Shown here in pieces: positions 55,970-64,000 of a stretch of 64,000 nt of DNA (positions within the stretch are counted from its first letter, which is position 1; every line of letters starts with the position of its first letter). This stretch comes from Promicromonospora iranensis. GTDB taxonomy: Bacteria; Actinomycetota; Actinomycetes; Actinomycetales; Cellulomonadaceae. The notes below the pieces were generated by a model that saw only the letters and a list, made by a program, of their open reading frames with translations, ran no database searches and had not been told where the DNA came from. A program made the translations under genes and the position numbers. Location: positions 310,001-374,000 of the forward strand of contig NZ_JAJQMN010000003.1 in NCBI RefSeq assembly GCF_028994775.1. The letters are read 5' to 3'.

Positions 55970-56332
55970 TCAGTTCTGCTGGGCTGCGAGGTCCTTCTTC
56001 ACGGCCTCCATGTCGAGCCCGCGCACCGCCTCGACGACCTCGGCGAGACCCTTGGCCGGCAGCGCGCCTGCCTGGCGGAAGACCAGCACGCCGTCGCGGA
56101 ACGCCATCAGCGTGGGGATGGACGTCACCTGCGCGGCCGACGAGATGCCGGGGTTCGCGTCCGTGTCGATCTTGGCGTGCACGATGTCGGTGTTCTTGTC
56201 CGAGGACGCCTCGAAGACCGGTCCGAACATCTTGCACGGCGGGCACCAGGTGGCCCAGAAGTCCACGAGGACTATCTCGTTGTCGCTGACGGTCTTCTCG
56301 AACGTGGCGTCAGTGATGTCGACGGTGGCCAT
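55970..56332 (-). CDS. Thioredoxin with CPPC active site
   Basis: 120 residues. FEKTVSDNEIVLVDFWATWCPPCKMF has CPPC in place of the common CGPC. AKIDTDANPGISSAAQVTSIPTLMAFRDG shows the cis-Pro. The CPPC form usually shifts the redox potential toward a disulfide isomerase or DsbE-like role, but no signal peptide exists. Probable partner of Bcp and other peroxidases. Confidence 0.92.
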   Translation of the reverse strand: MATVDITDATFEKTVSDNEIVLVDFWATWCPPCKMFGPVFEASSDKNTDIVHAKIDTDANPGISSAAQVTSIPTLMAFRDGVLVFRQAGALPAKGLAEVVEAVRGLDMEAVKKDLAAQQN

Positions 56333-56489
56333 GTCTCGTTTCCTCTCGTTGAACGTCTCCTTGGTGCAGCACAGTTCTGCTCTCGGCTATTCCAGGAACA
56401 GCGCCTCAGTGAGCGGCACGACACCCCCTGCGGCGGTCCGACGGCGCGGGGTAAGGCAGCGCGAGGCCCGAACTGGTAGAACGGACCCC

Positions 56490-57062
56490 GTGACGGACAC
56501 TGCCGACTACCCACCCGACGACGAGTTCTACCGCGACCCCTCCCAGGTATCGGGGTGGCTGACCGACGAGGACCTCGCGGTCGTGCGGGCACAGCTCCCC
56601 CTCGTGTACGTCGACGCCGTACCGGTCCGGGTCGACGACTCGGGTGACGTGGTCGCCGTCGGGCTGCTGCTGCGCGTGAACACGCAGGGCACGATGACGC
56701 GAGCCGTGGTCTCGGGGCGCGTCATGTACCACGAGCGCCTCCGGGACGCGCTGCTGCGGCACATCGAGAAGGACCTCGGCCCGGTGGCGCTGCCGCAGGT
56801 ACCGCCGTCGCCGCAGCCGTTCACCGTCGCCGAGTACTTCCCGACGCCGGGTATCACCGCGTTCCACGACCCGCGTCAGCACGCGGTGTCGCTCGCGTAC
56901 GTCGTGCCCGTCACCGGTGACTGCCGCCCGCAGCAGAACGCCCTGGACCTCGCCTGGCTGACGCCGGAGGAGGCGTGCGCCGACGACGTGCAGGCCGAGA
57001 TGATGAACGGTCAGGGCATGCTGCTCAAGCAGGCGATGGCCCACGTGGGGCGGCTTCCGTGA
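56490..57062 (+). CDS. NUDIX-fold DUF4916-like protein
   Basis: 190 residues. YPPDDEFYRDPSQVSGWLTDEDL at the N-terminus, YVDAVPVRVDDSGDVVAVGLLLR, then a Nudix-like region without a full GX5EX7REUXEEXGU box (RVMYHERLRDALLRHIEKDLGP). Likely a non-catalytic or diverged Nudix protein. GTG start at 56490. Confidence 0.7.
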   Translation: MTDTADYPPDDEFYRDPSQVSGWLTDEDLAVVRAQLPLVYVDAVPVRVDDSGDVVAVGLLLRVNTQGTMTRAVVSGRVMYHERLRDALLRHIEKDLGPVALPQVPPSPQPFTVAEYFPTPGITAFHDPRQHAVSLAYVVPVTGDCRPQQNALDLAWLTPEEACADDVQAEMMNGQGMLLKQAMAHVGRLP

Positions 57063-57190
57063 GGTAGCTCGTCGCTCCCTGGCGATCTGGGAGTCGCGGG
57101 CGCGGCGGTGGGCCGGCCTCCCCCGCACGGGTGACCGGAACCGTTCGCTCGGGTGATGGACGCGGCCGTGCGGCGACCGACAGTGGAGAC

Positions 57191-58162
57191 ATGCCACTTC
57201 GTCGCGTGATACTTCCACTTCTCGGTTCCGTCGCCCTGCTCGCCGTCGCCGCCGTTAGTCTCCTCGGCGGACACAACGTCCTCGCCGACGCCTCCGACAA
57301 CGTCGGTCAACCGCTGCTGTTCCTCGGCGAGACGCTCGCCGACGTGTGGTGCGTGGTGGCCGGTACCGCCCTCCTCCTCGGCGCGCTCGTCCTGCTCGCT
57401 CCACCCGGGTCCTGGCCGGAACGCCAGCGCGTCCGCCTGCTGGTGTCGCTGGCCGTGGTCGCCCTGCTCACGCTCGACCACACCGTCATCATGGTGTCCG
57501 GCTACCTGCCGATGTTCCTCGTGCGCATGGTGACCGAGGGGCCGGAGACCGCTGCGATCCTGGTCTCACCGGGGCTGGGCGTGCAGCTCCTCACCCTGGC
57601 TGGTGCGGCCGCGCTGTTCCTCTCCGCTCGCGACGCGCAGGCTCTCCGGCCTGCGGACGCGACGTCCGAGTCGCTCGACCAGGCGACCCGGGCCACCCGG
57701 CGATGGGCCCTGATCGCAATCGAGGCGCCGGTGCTCTATGCCCTGAGCCGGGTGTTGATGGCCCTGCACGTGCCGGGATTCCGCTCCCCCGAGTTCACCG
57801 ACGAGCTGCTGCTGGCAGGCCTGGGGCTCGGCGCCGCCGCCTGTGGCGGAGCCGTCCTCACCTGGGGCCTCATGGCCTCCTGGGGCGAACGCTTTCCCCG
57901 GTGGATGATCGGTCTGGCCGGGAAGCGCGTCCCGATCAGGATGGCGGTCGTCCCCGCGCTGGTGGTCGCGATGCTGGTCATGTGCGCCAGCCGGGCGATC
58001 CTGATCGGTGGCTTCGCCCCGGGGGAGGAGAACTGGGCCAACCAGCTCGAGCTTCCGCTCATCCTCCTGCCGCAGCTGTTGTGGCCGCTGTGGTCGGTGG
58101 CCCTTGCCAAGGCGGCGCTGGCCTACGAACGGCGCCGGCGCATCTCGGAGATGCTCCGATGA
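57191..58162 (+). CDS. Integral membrane protein, unknown function
   Basis: 323 residues, seven or eight membrane segments, N-terminal signal-like start (MPLRRVILPLLGSVALLAVAAV). Possible histidine HTVIMV in TM3. No recognised family. ATG at 57191 with GTGGAGAC upstream. Convergent with the ABC-F gene. Confidence 0.75.
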   Translation: MPLRRVILPLLGSVALLAVAAVSLLGGHNVLADASDNVGQPLLFLGETLADVWCVVAGTALLLGALVLLAPPGSWPERQRVRLLVSLAVVALLTLDHTVIMVSGYLPMFLVRMVTEGPETAAILVSPGLGVQLLTLAGAAALFLSARDAQALRPADATSESLDQATRATRRWALIAIEAPVLYALSRVLMALHVPGFRSPEFTDELLLAGLGLGAAACGGAVLTWGLMASWGERFPRWMIGLAGKRVPIRMAVVPALVVAMLVMCASRAILIGGFAPGEENWANQLELPLILLPQLLWPLWSVALAKAALAYERRRRISEMLR

Positions 58163-58210
58163 GCACGGTTCCCGCCGCGGCCGATACCCGGACCGAAGGT
58201 TCCCGGTCCC

Positions 58211-59857
58211 TCAGCTCAGGTCCAGCACCGGCCAGTCCTCCAGGTCCGACCGCATGCGGCGGTCGTGCGTCGCCACCACCACGGCGCACGGCGTCACCTG
58301 CAGCGCGCGGGTCAGCTCGTCGACGAGGTCGATCGACAGGTGGTTCGTCGGCTCGTCCAGGAGCAGCACGTGCGGCGCGTGCAGGAGCGCCCGCGCCAGC
58401 TCGAAGCGGCGGCGCTGCCCCGCGGACAGCTCGGCGAGCGGCCGGTCCAGGTCTTCCTCGCTGAGCAGGCCCAGCCCCGCAACGGGTACCACGTGGTCCG
58501 GGTCCAGCTCACCGGAGGAGAGCAGGCGGAGAGCCTCGTCGGCGTACGTCTCGAACCCGGTGCGCAGCCGCGCCTTGCCGGTGATGGGCTCACTCTCCTG
58601 GCCGACGACGCCGATGCGCGCGCCCGGCGCGACGAACCTGCTCCCCCGGTCCAGCTCCAGCGTGCCGGCCAGCGCACCGAGCAGCGTCGACTTGCCGGTG
58701 CCGTTCGGCCCCACGATGAGCAGGCGCCCCGACGGCGGGACGGCGACCCGCGTGCCGGGCAGGTCCAGCCGGGCGCCGTCGTCGTCCCTGCCGTGCGACA
58801 GACCGACGCGCGGTGAGCGGACCTCGACCACCGGCTGGGCCGGGTCCCAGCCCGGCGACATCGCCGGCAGGTCCGGGAAGAGCAGCTCCACCGGCGGCAC
58901 CGGTACCTCGATGGCCTCCGCCTCGAGCTTCTGCACGAGCCGGTCCGCGGCCTTGACGTGGATCCGGGCGTGGGTGGCACGCCGGTGCTTCTGCGAGCCC
59001 TTCGCGGGCCGCCACTCGTCGGACAGGCCCTCGTACGACTCGTCGAGCCGCTCCGCGAGCGCCGCCGCCCGCTTGCGCTCCGCCCGGTAGCGCTGCCGCC
59101 AGCGGTGCAGGGACTGGTTCTTCGCGAACCGGTAGGCGAGGTAGCCCGGCTGCCCGTAGAGCACGGGCTTGCCGTCCCAGGACGGGTCGAGGTCGAGGAT
59201 CGCGGTGGCGACGTCGTCGAGCAGCTCGCGGTCGTGCGTGACCAGCACGACGCCGCCGCGCCACGCGACGAGCTCGCCGGTGAGGAACTCGATGGCGGAG
59301 TCGTCCAGGTGGTTGGTGGGCTCGTCCAGCAGGAGCAGGTCGGAGCGCTCGGCGAGGCGGCAGGCGAGGCGGACCCGGAACCGCTCCCCCACGCTGAGCC
59401 GGTCGAGCCGGCGGCCGTGGTCGCGGGGTGCGCCCAGCCGCGTCAGGGCCACCTCGACGCGCCGGTCGGCGTCCCAGACCGCGAGGTGCTCGGCGTGCGA
59501 CAGGGTGCGTTCGAGCACCGCGAGGTCCCCCGAGCCGTGGTCGAACGCGGCGGCCGCGGCCTCGAGCTCGGCCGCCGCCGCCCGCAGGCCGTCGAGCGTG
59601 CCGGCGACGACGTCGCCGATGGTCTGTCCGGGGGTGGGGTGGAGCTCCTGCTCGACGAGGGCCACGGAACCGTGCCGGCGGACCTCGCCGGACTTCGGCT
59701 GCAGGTCACCGGCCAGCAGGTGGAGGAACGTGGACTTGCCGGACCCGTTCTCCCCCACGACGCCGAGCCGCGTGCCGTCGCTCACCGTGCAGCTCACACC
59801 GGCCAGAACGTCCCGCCCGGGGTACGCGAAGGCCAGGTCCTGGGCGACAAGATGCAT
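58211..59857 (-). CDS. ABC-F family ATPase
   Basis: 548 residues. Two ATPase halves, GENGSGKST (about 36-44) and GPNGTGKST (about 344-352), signatures LSVGERFR and LSAGQRRR, Walker B LLLLDEPTNHLDD and LLLDEPTNHLSID, with a charged linker of about 80 residues between (RYRAERKRAAALAERLDE). No membrane domain. ABC-F proteins act on the ribosome, as antibiotic protection factors or translation factors; the long linker fits the resistance type found in actinobacteria. Confidence 0.9.
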   Translation of the reverse strand: MHLVAQDLAFAYPGRDVLAGVSCTVSDGTRLGVVGENGSGKSTFLHLLAGDLQPKSGEVRRHGSVALVEQELHPTPGQTIGDVVAGTLDGLRAAAAELEAAAAAFDHGSGDLAVLERTLSHAEHLAVWDADRRVEVALTRLGAPRDHGRRLDRLSVGERFRVRLACRLAERSDLLLLDEPTNHLDDSAIEFLTGELVAWRGGVVLVTHDRELLDDVATAILDLDPSWDGKPVLYGQPGYLAYRFAKNQSLHRWRQRYRAERKRAAALAERLDESYEGLSDEWRPAKGSQKHRRATHARIHVKAADRLVQKLEAEAIEVPVPPVELLFPDLPAMSPGWDPAQPVVEVRSPRVGLSHGRDDDGARLDLPGTRVAVPPSGRLLIVGPNGTGKSTLLGALAGTLELDRGSRFVAPGARIGVVGQESEPITGKARLRTGFETYADEALRLLSSGELDPDHVVPVAGLGLLSEEDLDRPLAELSAGQRRRFELARALLHAPHVLLLDEPTNHLSIDLVDELTRALQVTPCAVVVATHDRRMRSDLEDWPVLDLS

Positions 59858-59873
59858 CTGACAAGCCTACGGG

Positions 59874-59887
59874 CCGTTCCGGAACGG
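59874..59887 (-). promoter_or_regulatory. 14-bp palindrome before the ABC-F start
   Basis: CCGTTCCGGAACGG is a perfect palindrome 17-30 bp upstream of the start codon. It can be an operator or an RNA hairpin sequestering the translation start. Confidence 0.35.
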
Positions 59888-59990
59888 GCCGACAGAGCCT
59901 TCGACACAGCCTGCGGCACCGCGCCCGCGGCAGCGCCCGCCGGCACAGCACGGTGCCCGACGCCGTCGCGACGTCGGGCACCGGGGGGAC

Positions 59991-60044
59991 GCTGTGGGTA
60001 CGCAGCGGGGGGATCCAGGGGCGGATGTACCGCGTACCCACAGC
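59991..60044 (-). terminator. 13-bp inverted repeat after the second symporter gene
   Basis: GCTGTGGGTACGC (59991-60003) and GCGTACCCACAGC (60032-60044), 28-nt loop, starting 7 bp past the symporter stop. It probably ends that transcript. Confidence 0.6.
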
Positions 60045-60051
60045 GAGACGA

Positions 60052-61722
60052 TCAGGCAGAGGTCCCCGTCCTGCGGGCGACGGCGGGGTACCTGATGTTC
60101 TCGACCATCTCCTGCACCTCGTGCGACGGAGGTCTGGTCGCGAGCGACACGATCACCGTGACCACCAGGTTCACGACCGCACCGATGGCGCCGATGCCCT
60201 CGGGGCTCACCCCCATGATGTGGTCGTTGGCCTGCGTGCCGAACACCGGGAGCGTGTAGATCATGTACGTCGCGGTGAACACGAGACCGGTGAGCATGCC
60301 GGAGACGGCTCCCGCCGCGTTGGCTCTCTTCCAGAAGATCCCGAGCAGCAGGATCGGGAAGAAGGTCGACGCGGCGAGCCCGAAGGCGAAGGCGACCACC
60401 TGGGCCACGAACGCCGGCGGGTTGATGCCGAAGTAGATGGCGACCAGCACCGCGATCCCCATCGCGATCCGGCTGACCAGGAGGCGGCGCGCCTCCGACG
60501 CGTGGTGGTCCACGTACCGGAAGTACAGGTCGTGCGACGCCGACGACGAGATGACCAGCAGCAGACCCGCCGCCGTCGACATGGCGGCCGCAAGGCCACC
60601 CGCCGCGACGAGCCCGACGATCGGTGCGGGCAGACCCGCGATCTCCGGGCTGGCCAGCACCAGGATGTCGTTGTTGATGATCATGTCGGCACCCGACGTC
60701 GGGTCGTTGCTGACCGTGCCGATCGTGTTGACACCCTCACCCACGGTGATCAGCCCGGTCGCCATCCAGTTCTGCACCCAGGACGGTAGGGCGTCCACCG
60801 CGGCTCCCTGCACACCGTTGAGCAGGTTGAGCTTGGTGAACGCGCCCACGGCCGGCGCCGTCGTGTACAGCAGGCCGATGAAGATCAGCGCCCACAGGGC
60901 CGAGTAGCGCGCCCCGCGGACCGTCTTGGTCGTGTAGAACCGGATGATCACGTGCGGCAGGCCGGCGGTGCCGATCATGAGCGACAGGGTCACCAGGAAC
61001 ACGTCGATCTGCGGCCGGGCGGTGAACGCCTCGGTGTAGACCGGGAGCCCGAACTCGGCGCCGATCCGGTTCAGCTCGGCCAGGATCTCGCCGAACGAGA
61101 TCTGCGGCACCGGGAACCCGGTCATCGTGTGCGCAACCGCCCACGCCGGGATCAGGTAGGCGACGATCAGCACCGTGTACTGGGCCACCTGGGTCCAGGT
61201 GATGCCCTTCATGCCGCCGAACACGGCGTACGCGAAGATGACCGCCGCCGCGATCGCGACGCCCGCCCCCTGCTCCACCTGGAGGAACCGGGAGAACACG
61301 ATGCCGCCGCCGGCCATCTGCCCCACCACGTAGGTGAACGACACGATGATGGCGACCACCGCGGACACCGAGCGCACCGTCTCGGAGAACCGGTCGCCGA
61401 CGAACTCGGGAACCGTGAACTTGCCCCACTTGCGCAGGTACGGCGCGAGCAGCAGCGCGAGCAGCACGTAGCCGCCCGTCCAGCCCATCAGGTAGATGGA
61501 GCCGTCCGACCCGAGGAAGGCGATGAGGCCCGCCATCGAGATGAAGGACGCCGCGGACATCCAATCCGCGGCGACGGCCGCACCGTTCGCGACGGCGGGG
61601 ATGTTCTGCTCGGCGACGAAGAAGCCCTTGGTCTCCTTCACCCGGCTGCGCCACGCGATGCCGATGTACAGGGCGAACGACGCCGCGACGAAGATGAGCG
61701 CCCAGGTCTGGATGTCACTCAT
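60052..61722 (-). CDS. Sodium/solute symporter, ActP-like (symporter 2)
   Basis: 556 residues, about 13 membrane segments. FFVAEQNIPAVANGAAVAADWMSAASFISMAGLIAF, GGMKGITWTQVAQYTVL, GTAGLPHVIIRFYTTKTVRGARYSA and SSASHDLYFRYVDHHASEARR. Sequence is clearly different from symporter 1, nearer to the VC2705/DUF4212-linked group. Probable substrate acetate, lactate or another carboxylate. ATGA overlap with the DUF4212 gene. Confidence 0.9.
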   Translation of the reverse strand: MSDIQTWALIFVAASFALYIGIAWRSRVKETKGFFVAEQNIPAVANGAAVAADWMSAASFISMAGLIAFLGSDGSIYLMGWTGGYVLLALLLAPYLRKWGKFTVPEFVGDRFSETVRSVSAVVAIIVSFTYVVGQMAGGGIVFSRFLQVEQGAGVAIAAAVIFAYAVFGGMKGITWTQVAQYTVLIVAYLIPAWAVAHTMTGFPVPQISFGEILAELNRIGAEFGLPVYTEAFTARPQIDVFLVTLSLMIGTAGLPHVIIRFYTTKTVRGARYSALWALIFIGLLYTTAPAVGAFTKLNLLNGVQGAAVDALPSWVQNWMATGLITVGEGVNTIGTVSNDPTSGADMIINNDILVLASPEIAGLPAPIVGLVAAGGLAAAMSTAAGLLLVISSSASHDLYFRYVDHHASEARRLLVSRIAMGIAVLVAIYFGINPPAFVAQVVAFAFGLAASTFFPILLLGIFWKRANAAGAVSGMLTGLVFTATYMIYTLPVFGTQANDHIMGVSPEGIGAIGAVVNLVVTVIVSLATRPPSHEVQEMVENIRYPAVARRTGTSA

Positions 61723-62063
61723 GACCGGCTCCCGTCGTCGTTGCGCTCGCTGACGCCGTACTCGTCGTCAAGCTTGTCCATGCGCAGGGCGTAGATGAGG
61801 ATCAGCAGGATGAAGGTGTAGATCGAACCCTGCTGCGCGAACCAGAACCCCAGCGGGAAGCCCGCGATCACTATCTCGTTGAGCTGCTCGACGAACAGGA
61901 TCCCCGCGCCGAACGAGACCGCGAACCAGACGACGAGCAGAACCACCATCAGGCGGAGGTTCTTCTTCCAGTACTCCTTGCGCCAGCCGTTCTCCGGCAG
62001 CGCGACACCCCCGCCGTCCGGCGGCGGTGCTCCGCCCGGCGGACTCTCGTTCGTGTCGGCCAT
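61719..62063 (-). CDS. DUF4212 small membrane subunit of symporter 2
   Basis: 114 residues. YWKKNLRLMVVLLVVWFAVSFGAGILFVEQLN and GFPLGFWFAQQGSIYTFILLILIYALRMDKLDDEYGV are the two membrane segments and the DUF4212 signature. Start ATG at 62061-62063 with AAGGAG upstream. It overlaps the symporter gene and should assemble with it. Confidence 0.93.
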   Translation of the reverse strand: MADTNESPPGGAPPPDGGGVALPENGWRKEYWKKNLRLMVVLLVVWFAVSFGAGILFVEQLNEIVIAGFPLGFWFAQQGSIYTFILLILIYALRMDKLDDEYGVSERNDDGSRS

Positions 62064-62391
62064 GTCTCGACGCTCCTTTGCGTGTCGTGGTGCGTCCCGG
62101 CGGCAGCCCCAGCTGCCGGTCGGGACGCCCGGTCGGGACGTACTGTGGTGCGGATCACAGTGCCCCTGAGCCTGAGCCAAGGGCAGACGCCCTCCGCGGC
62201 GCAAGAGCCGACCGGCCGGACGGCGGGCGCGACCCCGCGAGCGGTCGTTCAGGGCCACGAACGGTTCCCGGCAACTTCACCCGACCGCTCGAGGGACGTT
62301 CTCGACCGTTCGCGGAACCCGACCGGCCGTTCGGCAGAGCGGAGCCCGTGCGGGGGTCCCTGAAGGACCCTGACCGCCCTACGATCACCTC
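62064..62391. other. 328-bp divergent intergenic region
   Basis: Between the DUF4212 gene (minus) and the 141-residue gene (plus). It holds the CRP/GlxR-like site at 62144-62159. From 62240 to 62350 there are many scattered CGTTC/GAACG units but no perfect long repeat. No gene seen. Confidence 0.5.
62144..62159. promoter_or_regulatory. CRP/GlxR-like site upstream of DUF4212-symporter 2
   Basis: TGTGG-TGCGGA-TCACA, 81-96 bp upstream of the DUF4212 start. Same core as the site before symporter 1. Confidence 0.55.
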
Positions 62392-62817
62392 ATGTCCTCG
62401 ACGTCGAGCACTTCCGGTACCGCCGTGCGCCGCCGCGTGTTCCATCCCGGCAGCCTGGCGATGGCCATCGGAGGGCTGTGCGTCATGATCGGGTCGGTCC
62501 TGCCCTGGATCAGCACGCCGCTGGGGCACATCCCGGGCCACGCGAGCTACCTCGGCTGGGCGACGATGTTCGTCGCACCGCTCGCGTTCGCCGGAGCCGT
62601 CCTGCCGTTCCGGCGGGTGGCGATCGGTCACTGCCTGGTCGTCGCGGCGCCCTGCGTGCTCGCCGTCGTCTGGAACATCGTGCAGATGGTGCAGGTCAGC
62701 GCCGGCACCGACTCCTGGGGCAAGATGTGGCCCGGCATGGGCCTGGTGATGATCGCCGGCGGCGCGGTGATCCTCCTGCGCACCGCCTGGCGCCTGCGCC
62801 GGACACCTGACGCATAG
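62392..62817 (+). CDS. Small membrane protein, four segments, unknown
   Basis: 141 residues. Four hydrophobic segments (LAMAIGGLCVMIGSVLPWI, MFVAPLAFAGAVLPF, LVVAAPCVLAVVWNIVQM, LVMIAGGAVILLRTAW). No family recognised. It precedes the third symporter unit by 9 bp and may belong to it. Confidence 0.7.
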   Translation: MSSTSSTSGTAVRRRVFHPGSLAMAIGGLCVMIGSVLPWISTPLGHIPGHASYLGWATMFVAPLAFAGAVLPFRRVAIGHCLVVAAPCVLAVVWNIVQMVQVSAGTDSWGKMWPGMGLVMIAGGAVILLRTAWRLRRTPDA

Positions 62818-62826
62818 TCTCGTCCC

Positions 62827-63180
62827 ATGGAGCACGACGACGAGGACGTCGACGAGCACGACACACCGGCCGAGGTCGACGCCACGTTCCGCACGCTGCG
62901 GCGCGTCGCCATCACCCACTTCGTGCTGTTCCTCGCCGCCGTGGCGGGCGTGCCCGCCCTGTCACTCACCCTCGACTGGTGGTCGGGCGGGCGCCTGGCC
63001 GGCGGGATGAGCCCTGGCTTCGCCATGGCCGCGTTCGGGCTGTACGCCTTCTTCCTGGTGATCGGGCTCGCGGCGGCCACGCTGTCCTCGGCGGTCGAGG
63101 CCCGCATGCTCGGTGGCCGGCAGGACGACGAGGACCGCTACGCCGATGACACGTACCCGAGCGACGGCGAGACCTCGTGA
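62827..63180 (+). CDS. DUF485-like small subunit of symporter 3
   Basis: 117 residues. An acidic N-terminus (EHDDEDVDEHD), then two membrane segments and a Glu/Asp-rich tail. Its length, topology and 4-nt overlap with a symporter gene match DUF485 partners, but the sequence is weakly similar. TAGTCT 6 bp before the ATG may be a leaderless -10. Confidence 0.65.
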   Translation: MEHDDEDVDEHDTPAEVDATFRTLRRVAITHFVLFLAAVAGVPALSLTLDWWSGGRLAGGMSPGFAMAAFGLYAFFLVIGLAAATLSSAVEARMLGGRQDDEDRYADDTYPSDGETS

Positions 63181-64000
63181 CCGCGACGAGCATCGGCACG
63201 CTGGTGGCCCTCATCGCCCTGGTGGCCCTTATTACGCTCGTCGTGCGGCCGCGGGGCACCTCCACCGTGGACTTCTACCTGGCCGGGCAGCGGGTCGGCG
63301 TCGCGACGAACGCCCTGGCCATCTGCGGGGACTACTTCTCCGCCGCGTCGTTCCTCGGGGTCGCCGCCGCCGTGTACGTCTCTGGCCTGGACGGGGTCTG
63401 GTACGCCGTCGGGTTCGCGGCCGGGTTCGTCCCCGTGCTGCTCTTCGTCGCCGCGCCGTTGCGCCGGTTCGGCGAGTTCTCCATCCCCGACTTCCTCGGC
63501 CGGCGGCTCGCCTCCGAGCGTGTGCGCCTGGTCGCCGTCGGTGTGGTGCAGATCGTGATCCTGTCCTACCTGGTCCCGCAGGCGGTGGGCAGCGGCATCA
63601 CGTGGCAGCTCCTGGTCGGGCACGGCCTGCCCGGCCTCTCCCCGTACGCCACCGGCGTGGTGCTCTCGACCGCGGTGGTCGCGGGGCTCGTCGCGTTCGG
63701 TGGCATGCGCGGCACCACCTGGACCCAGGCCATCCAGTTCCTCGTGCTGCTCGGTGCGCTCGTCTGGCTCGCCGTCGTCGTCGCCGGGTCGGGGTTCCAC
63801 TACTCGGAGGCGGTCGCGGACCTGTCCGCCGAACCGCTGGCCAACCCGGTGCACGACGAGTCCGGATGGCACCTCCAGCCGGAGAGCAACCAGCTCGACG
63901 CGACGCAACCCGCGACCTTCGGGCAGCCCGGTGCCGCCTACGGCCCGCTGGCCCAGTTCGCCCTCATCCTCACGCTCGTCATGGGCACCGCGGGCCTGCC
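63177..64000 (+). CDS. Sodium/solute symporter, ActP-like (symporter 3), 3' end outside window
   Basis: 274 residues visible. STVDFYLAGQRVGVATNALAICGDYFSAASFLGVAAAVYV, FSIPDFLGRRLASERVR, GGMRGTTWTQAIQFLVLL and the beginning of LVMGTAGL. It is the third SSS family carrier in the window. GTG at 63177 overlaps the previous stop (GTGA). The frame stays open to the last base. Confidence 0.9.
   Translation, partial: MTATSIGTLVALIALVALITLVVRPRGTSTVDFYLAGQRVGVATNALAICGDYFSAASFLGVAAAVYVSGLDGVWYAVGFAAGFVPVLLFVAAPLRRFGEFSIPDFLGRRLASERVRLVAVGVVQIVILSYLVPQAVGSGITWQLLVGHGLPGLSPYATGVVLSTAVVAGLVAFGGMRGTTWTQAIQFLVLLGALVWLAVVVAGSGFHYSEAVADLSAEPLANPVHDESGWHLQPESNQLDATQPATFGQPGAAYGPLAQFALILTLVMGTAGL

Noticed and set aside
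62155..62919. 254-residue minus-strand frame over the symporter 3 leader genes
   Set aside because: His/Arg/Gly-rich mirror of two plus-strand genes; no motif.

Overview
The window is 64 kb of very GC-rich DNA with dense gene packing, many GTG and some TTG starts, repeated 4-nt stop/start overlaps and several apparently leaderless genes. Together with a PknG/GlnX/GlnH locus, oligoribonuclease, DUF485/ActP symporters and actinobacterial families throughout, this points to an actinobacterium, probably Micrococcales (Promicromonosporaceae or Cellulomonadaceae would fit). The family-level placement is inference; no rRNA or marker gene here proves it. It reads as ordinary chromosome: no phage, IS element, CRISPR array or plasmid gene was seen.

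Layout. 1-6.2 kb: the end of a sulfotransferase gene and a four-gene peptide/nickel-type ABC importer operon (dppA-B-C-DF, minus strand). 6.3-6.9 kb: a small two-gene unit that looks like a toxin-antitoxin pair. 7.0-8.5 kb: a VanY-like D,D-carboxypeptidase. 8.6-21.0 kb: the most striking region, ten same-strand genes coding for TelA, an XpaC-like partner, a CbxX-type AAA ATPase, GlnX, GlnH, a helical protein, the kinase PknG, a PP2C phosphatase, a VWA protein and an FHA protein. 21-23 kb: two tiny basic proteins, oligoribonuclease and tRNA-His. 23.8-28.9 kb: a betaine/choline OpuC-type importer whose binding-protein gene is split off by a TetR/SDR pair and whose binding protein looks circularly permuted. 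29-33 kb: a pyridine nucleotide-disulfide oxidoreductase and Tex. 33.4-40.4 kb: an oxalate/formate-type MFS carrier with its small subunit, a MarR/esterase pair, a secreted ricin-type lectin, FdhD and an FdhF/YdeP-type molybdoenzyme. 40.4-42.7 kb: a MerR/SDR/SnoaL cassette bounded by two copies of a covarying palindromic repeat. 42.7-44.7 kb: acetate-type symporter 1 with DUF485. 44.8-53 kb: TrmB, a TetR/hydrolase pair, a HupE-like membrane protein and a 1306-residue secreted metallophosphoesterase. 53-60 kb: two tRNA-Lys genes, a GroES-like protein, Bcp peroxiredoxin, an acyl-CoA dehydrogenase, tRNA-Leu, thioredoxin, a NUDIX-like protein and an ABC-F ATPase. 60-64 kb: two further sodium/solute symporter systems, one with DUF4212 and one with a DUF485-like partner, the last running off the end.

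How the genes work together. In mycobacteria GlnH (amino-acid-binding lipoprotein), GlnX (membrane sensor) and PknG (soluble kinase) form a nutrient-sensing chain. Here that chain is embedded, by translational coupling, in a set of TelA, AAA, VWA, PP2C and FHA proteins that recalls the Ter/Tel stress-response networks. Kinase, phosphatase and phosphopeptide reader all carry N-terminal zinc ribbons, so they may assemble with one another. Carboxylate and osmolyte uptake is the second theme: three symporters with three different small subunits, an oxalate/formate carrier next to formate dehydrogenase functions, and the OpuC system. Two of the symporter operons have a CRP/GlxR-like half-site pair at nearly the same distance upstream.
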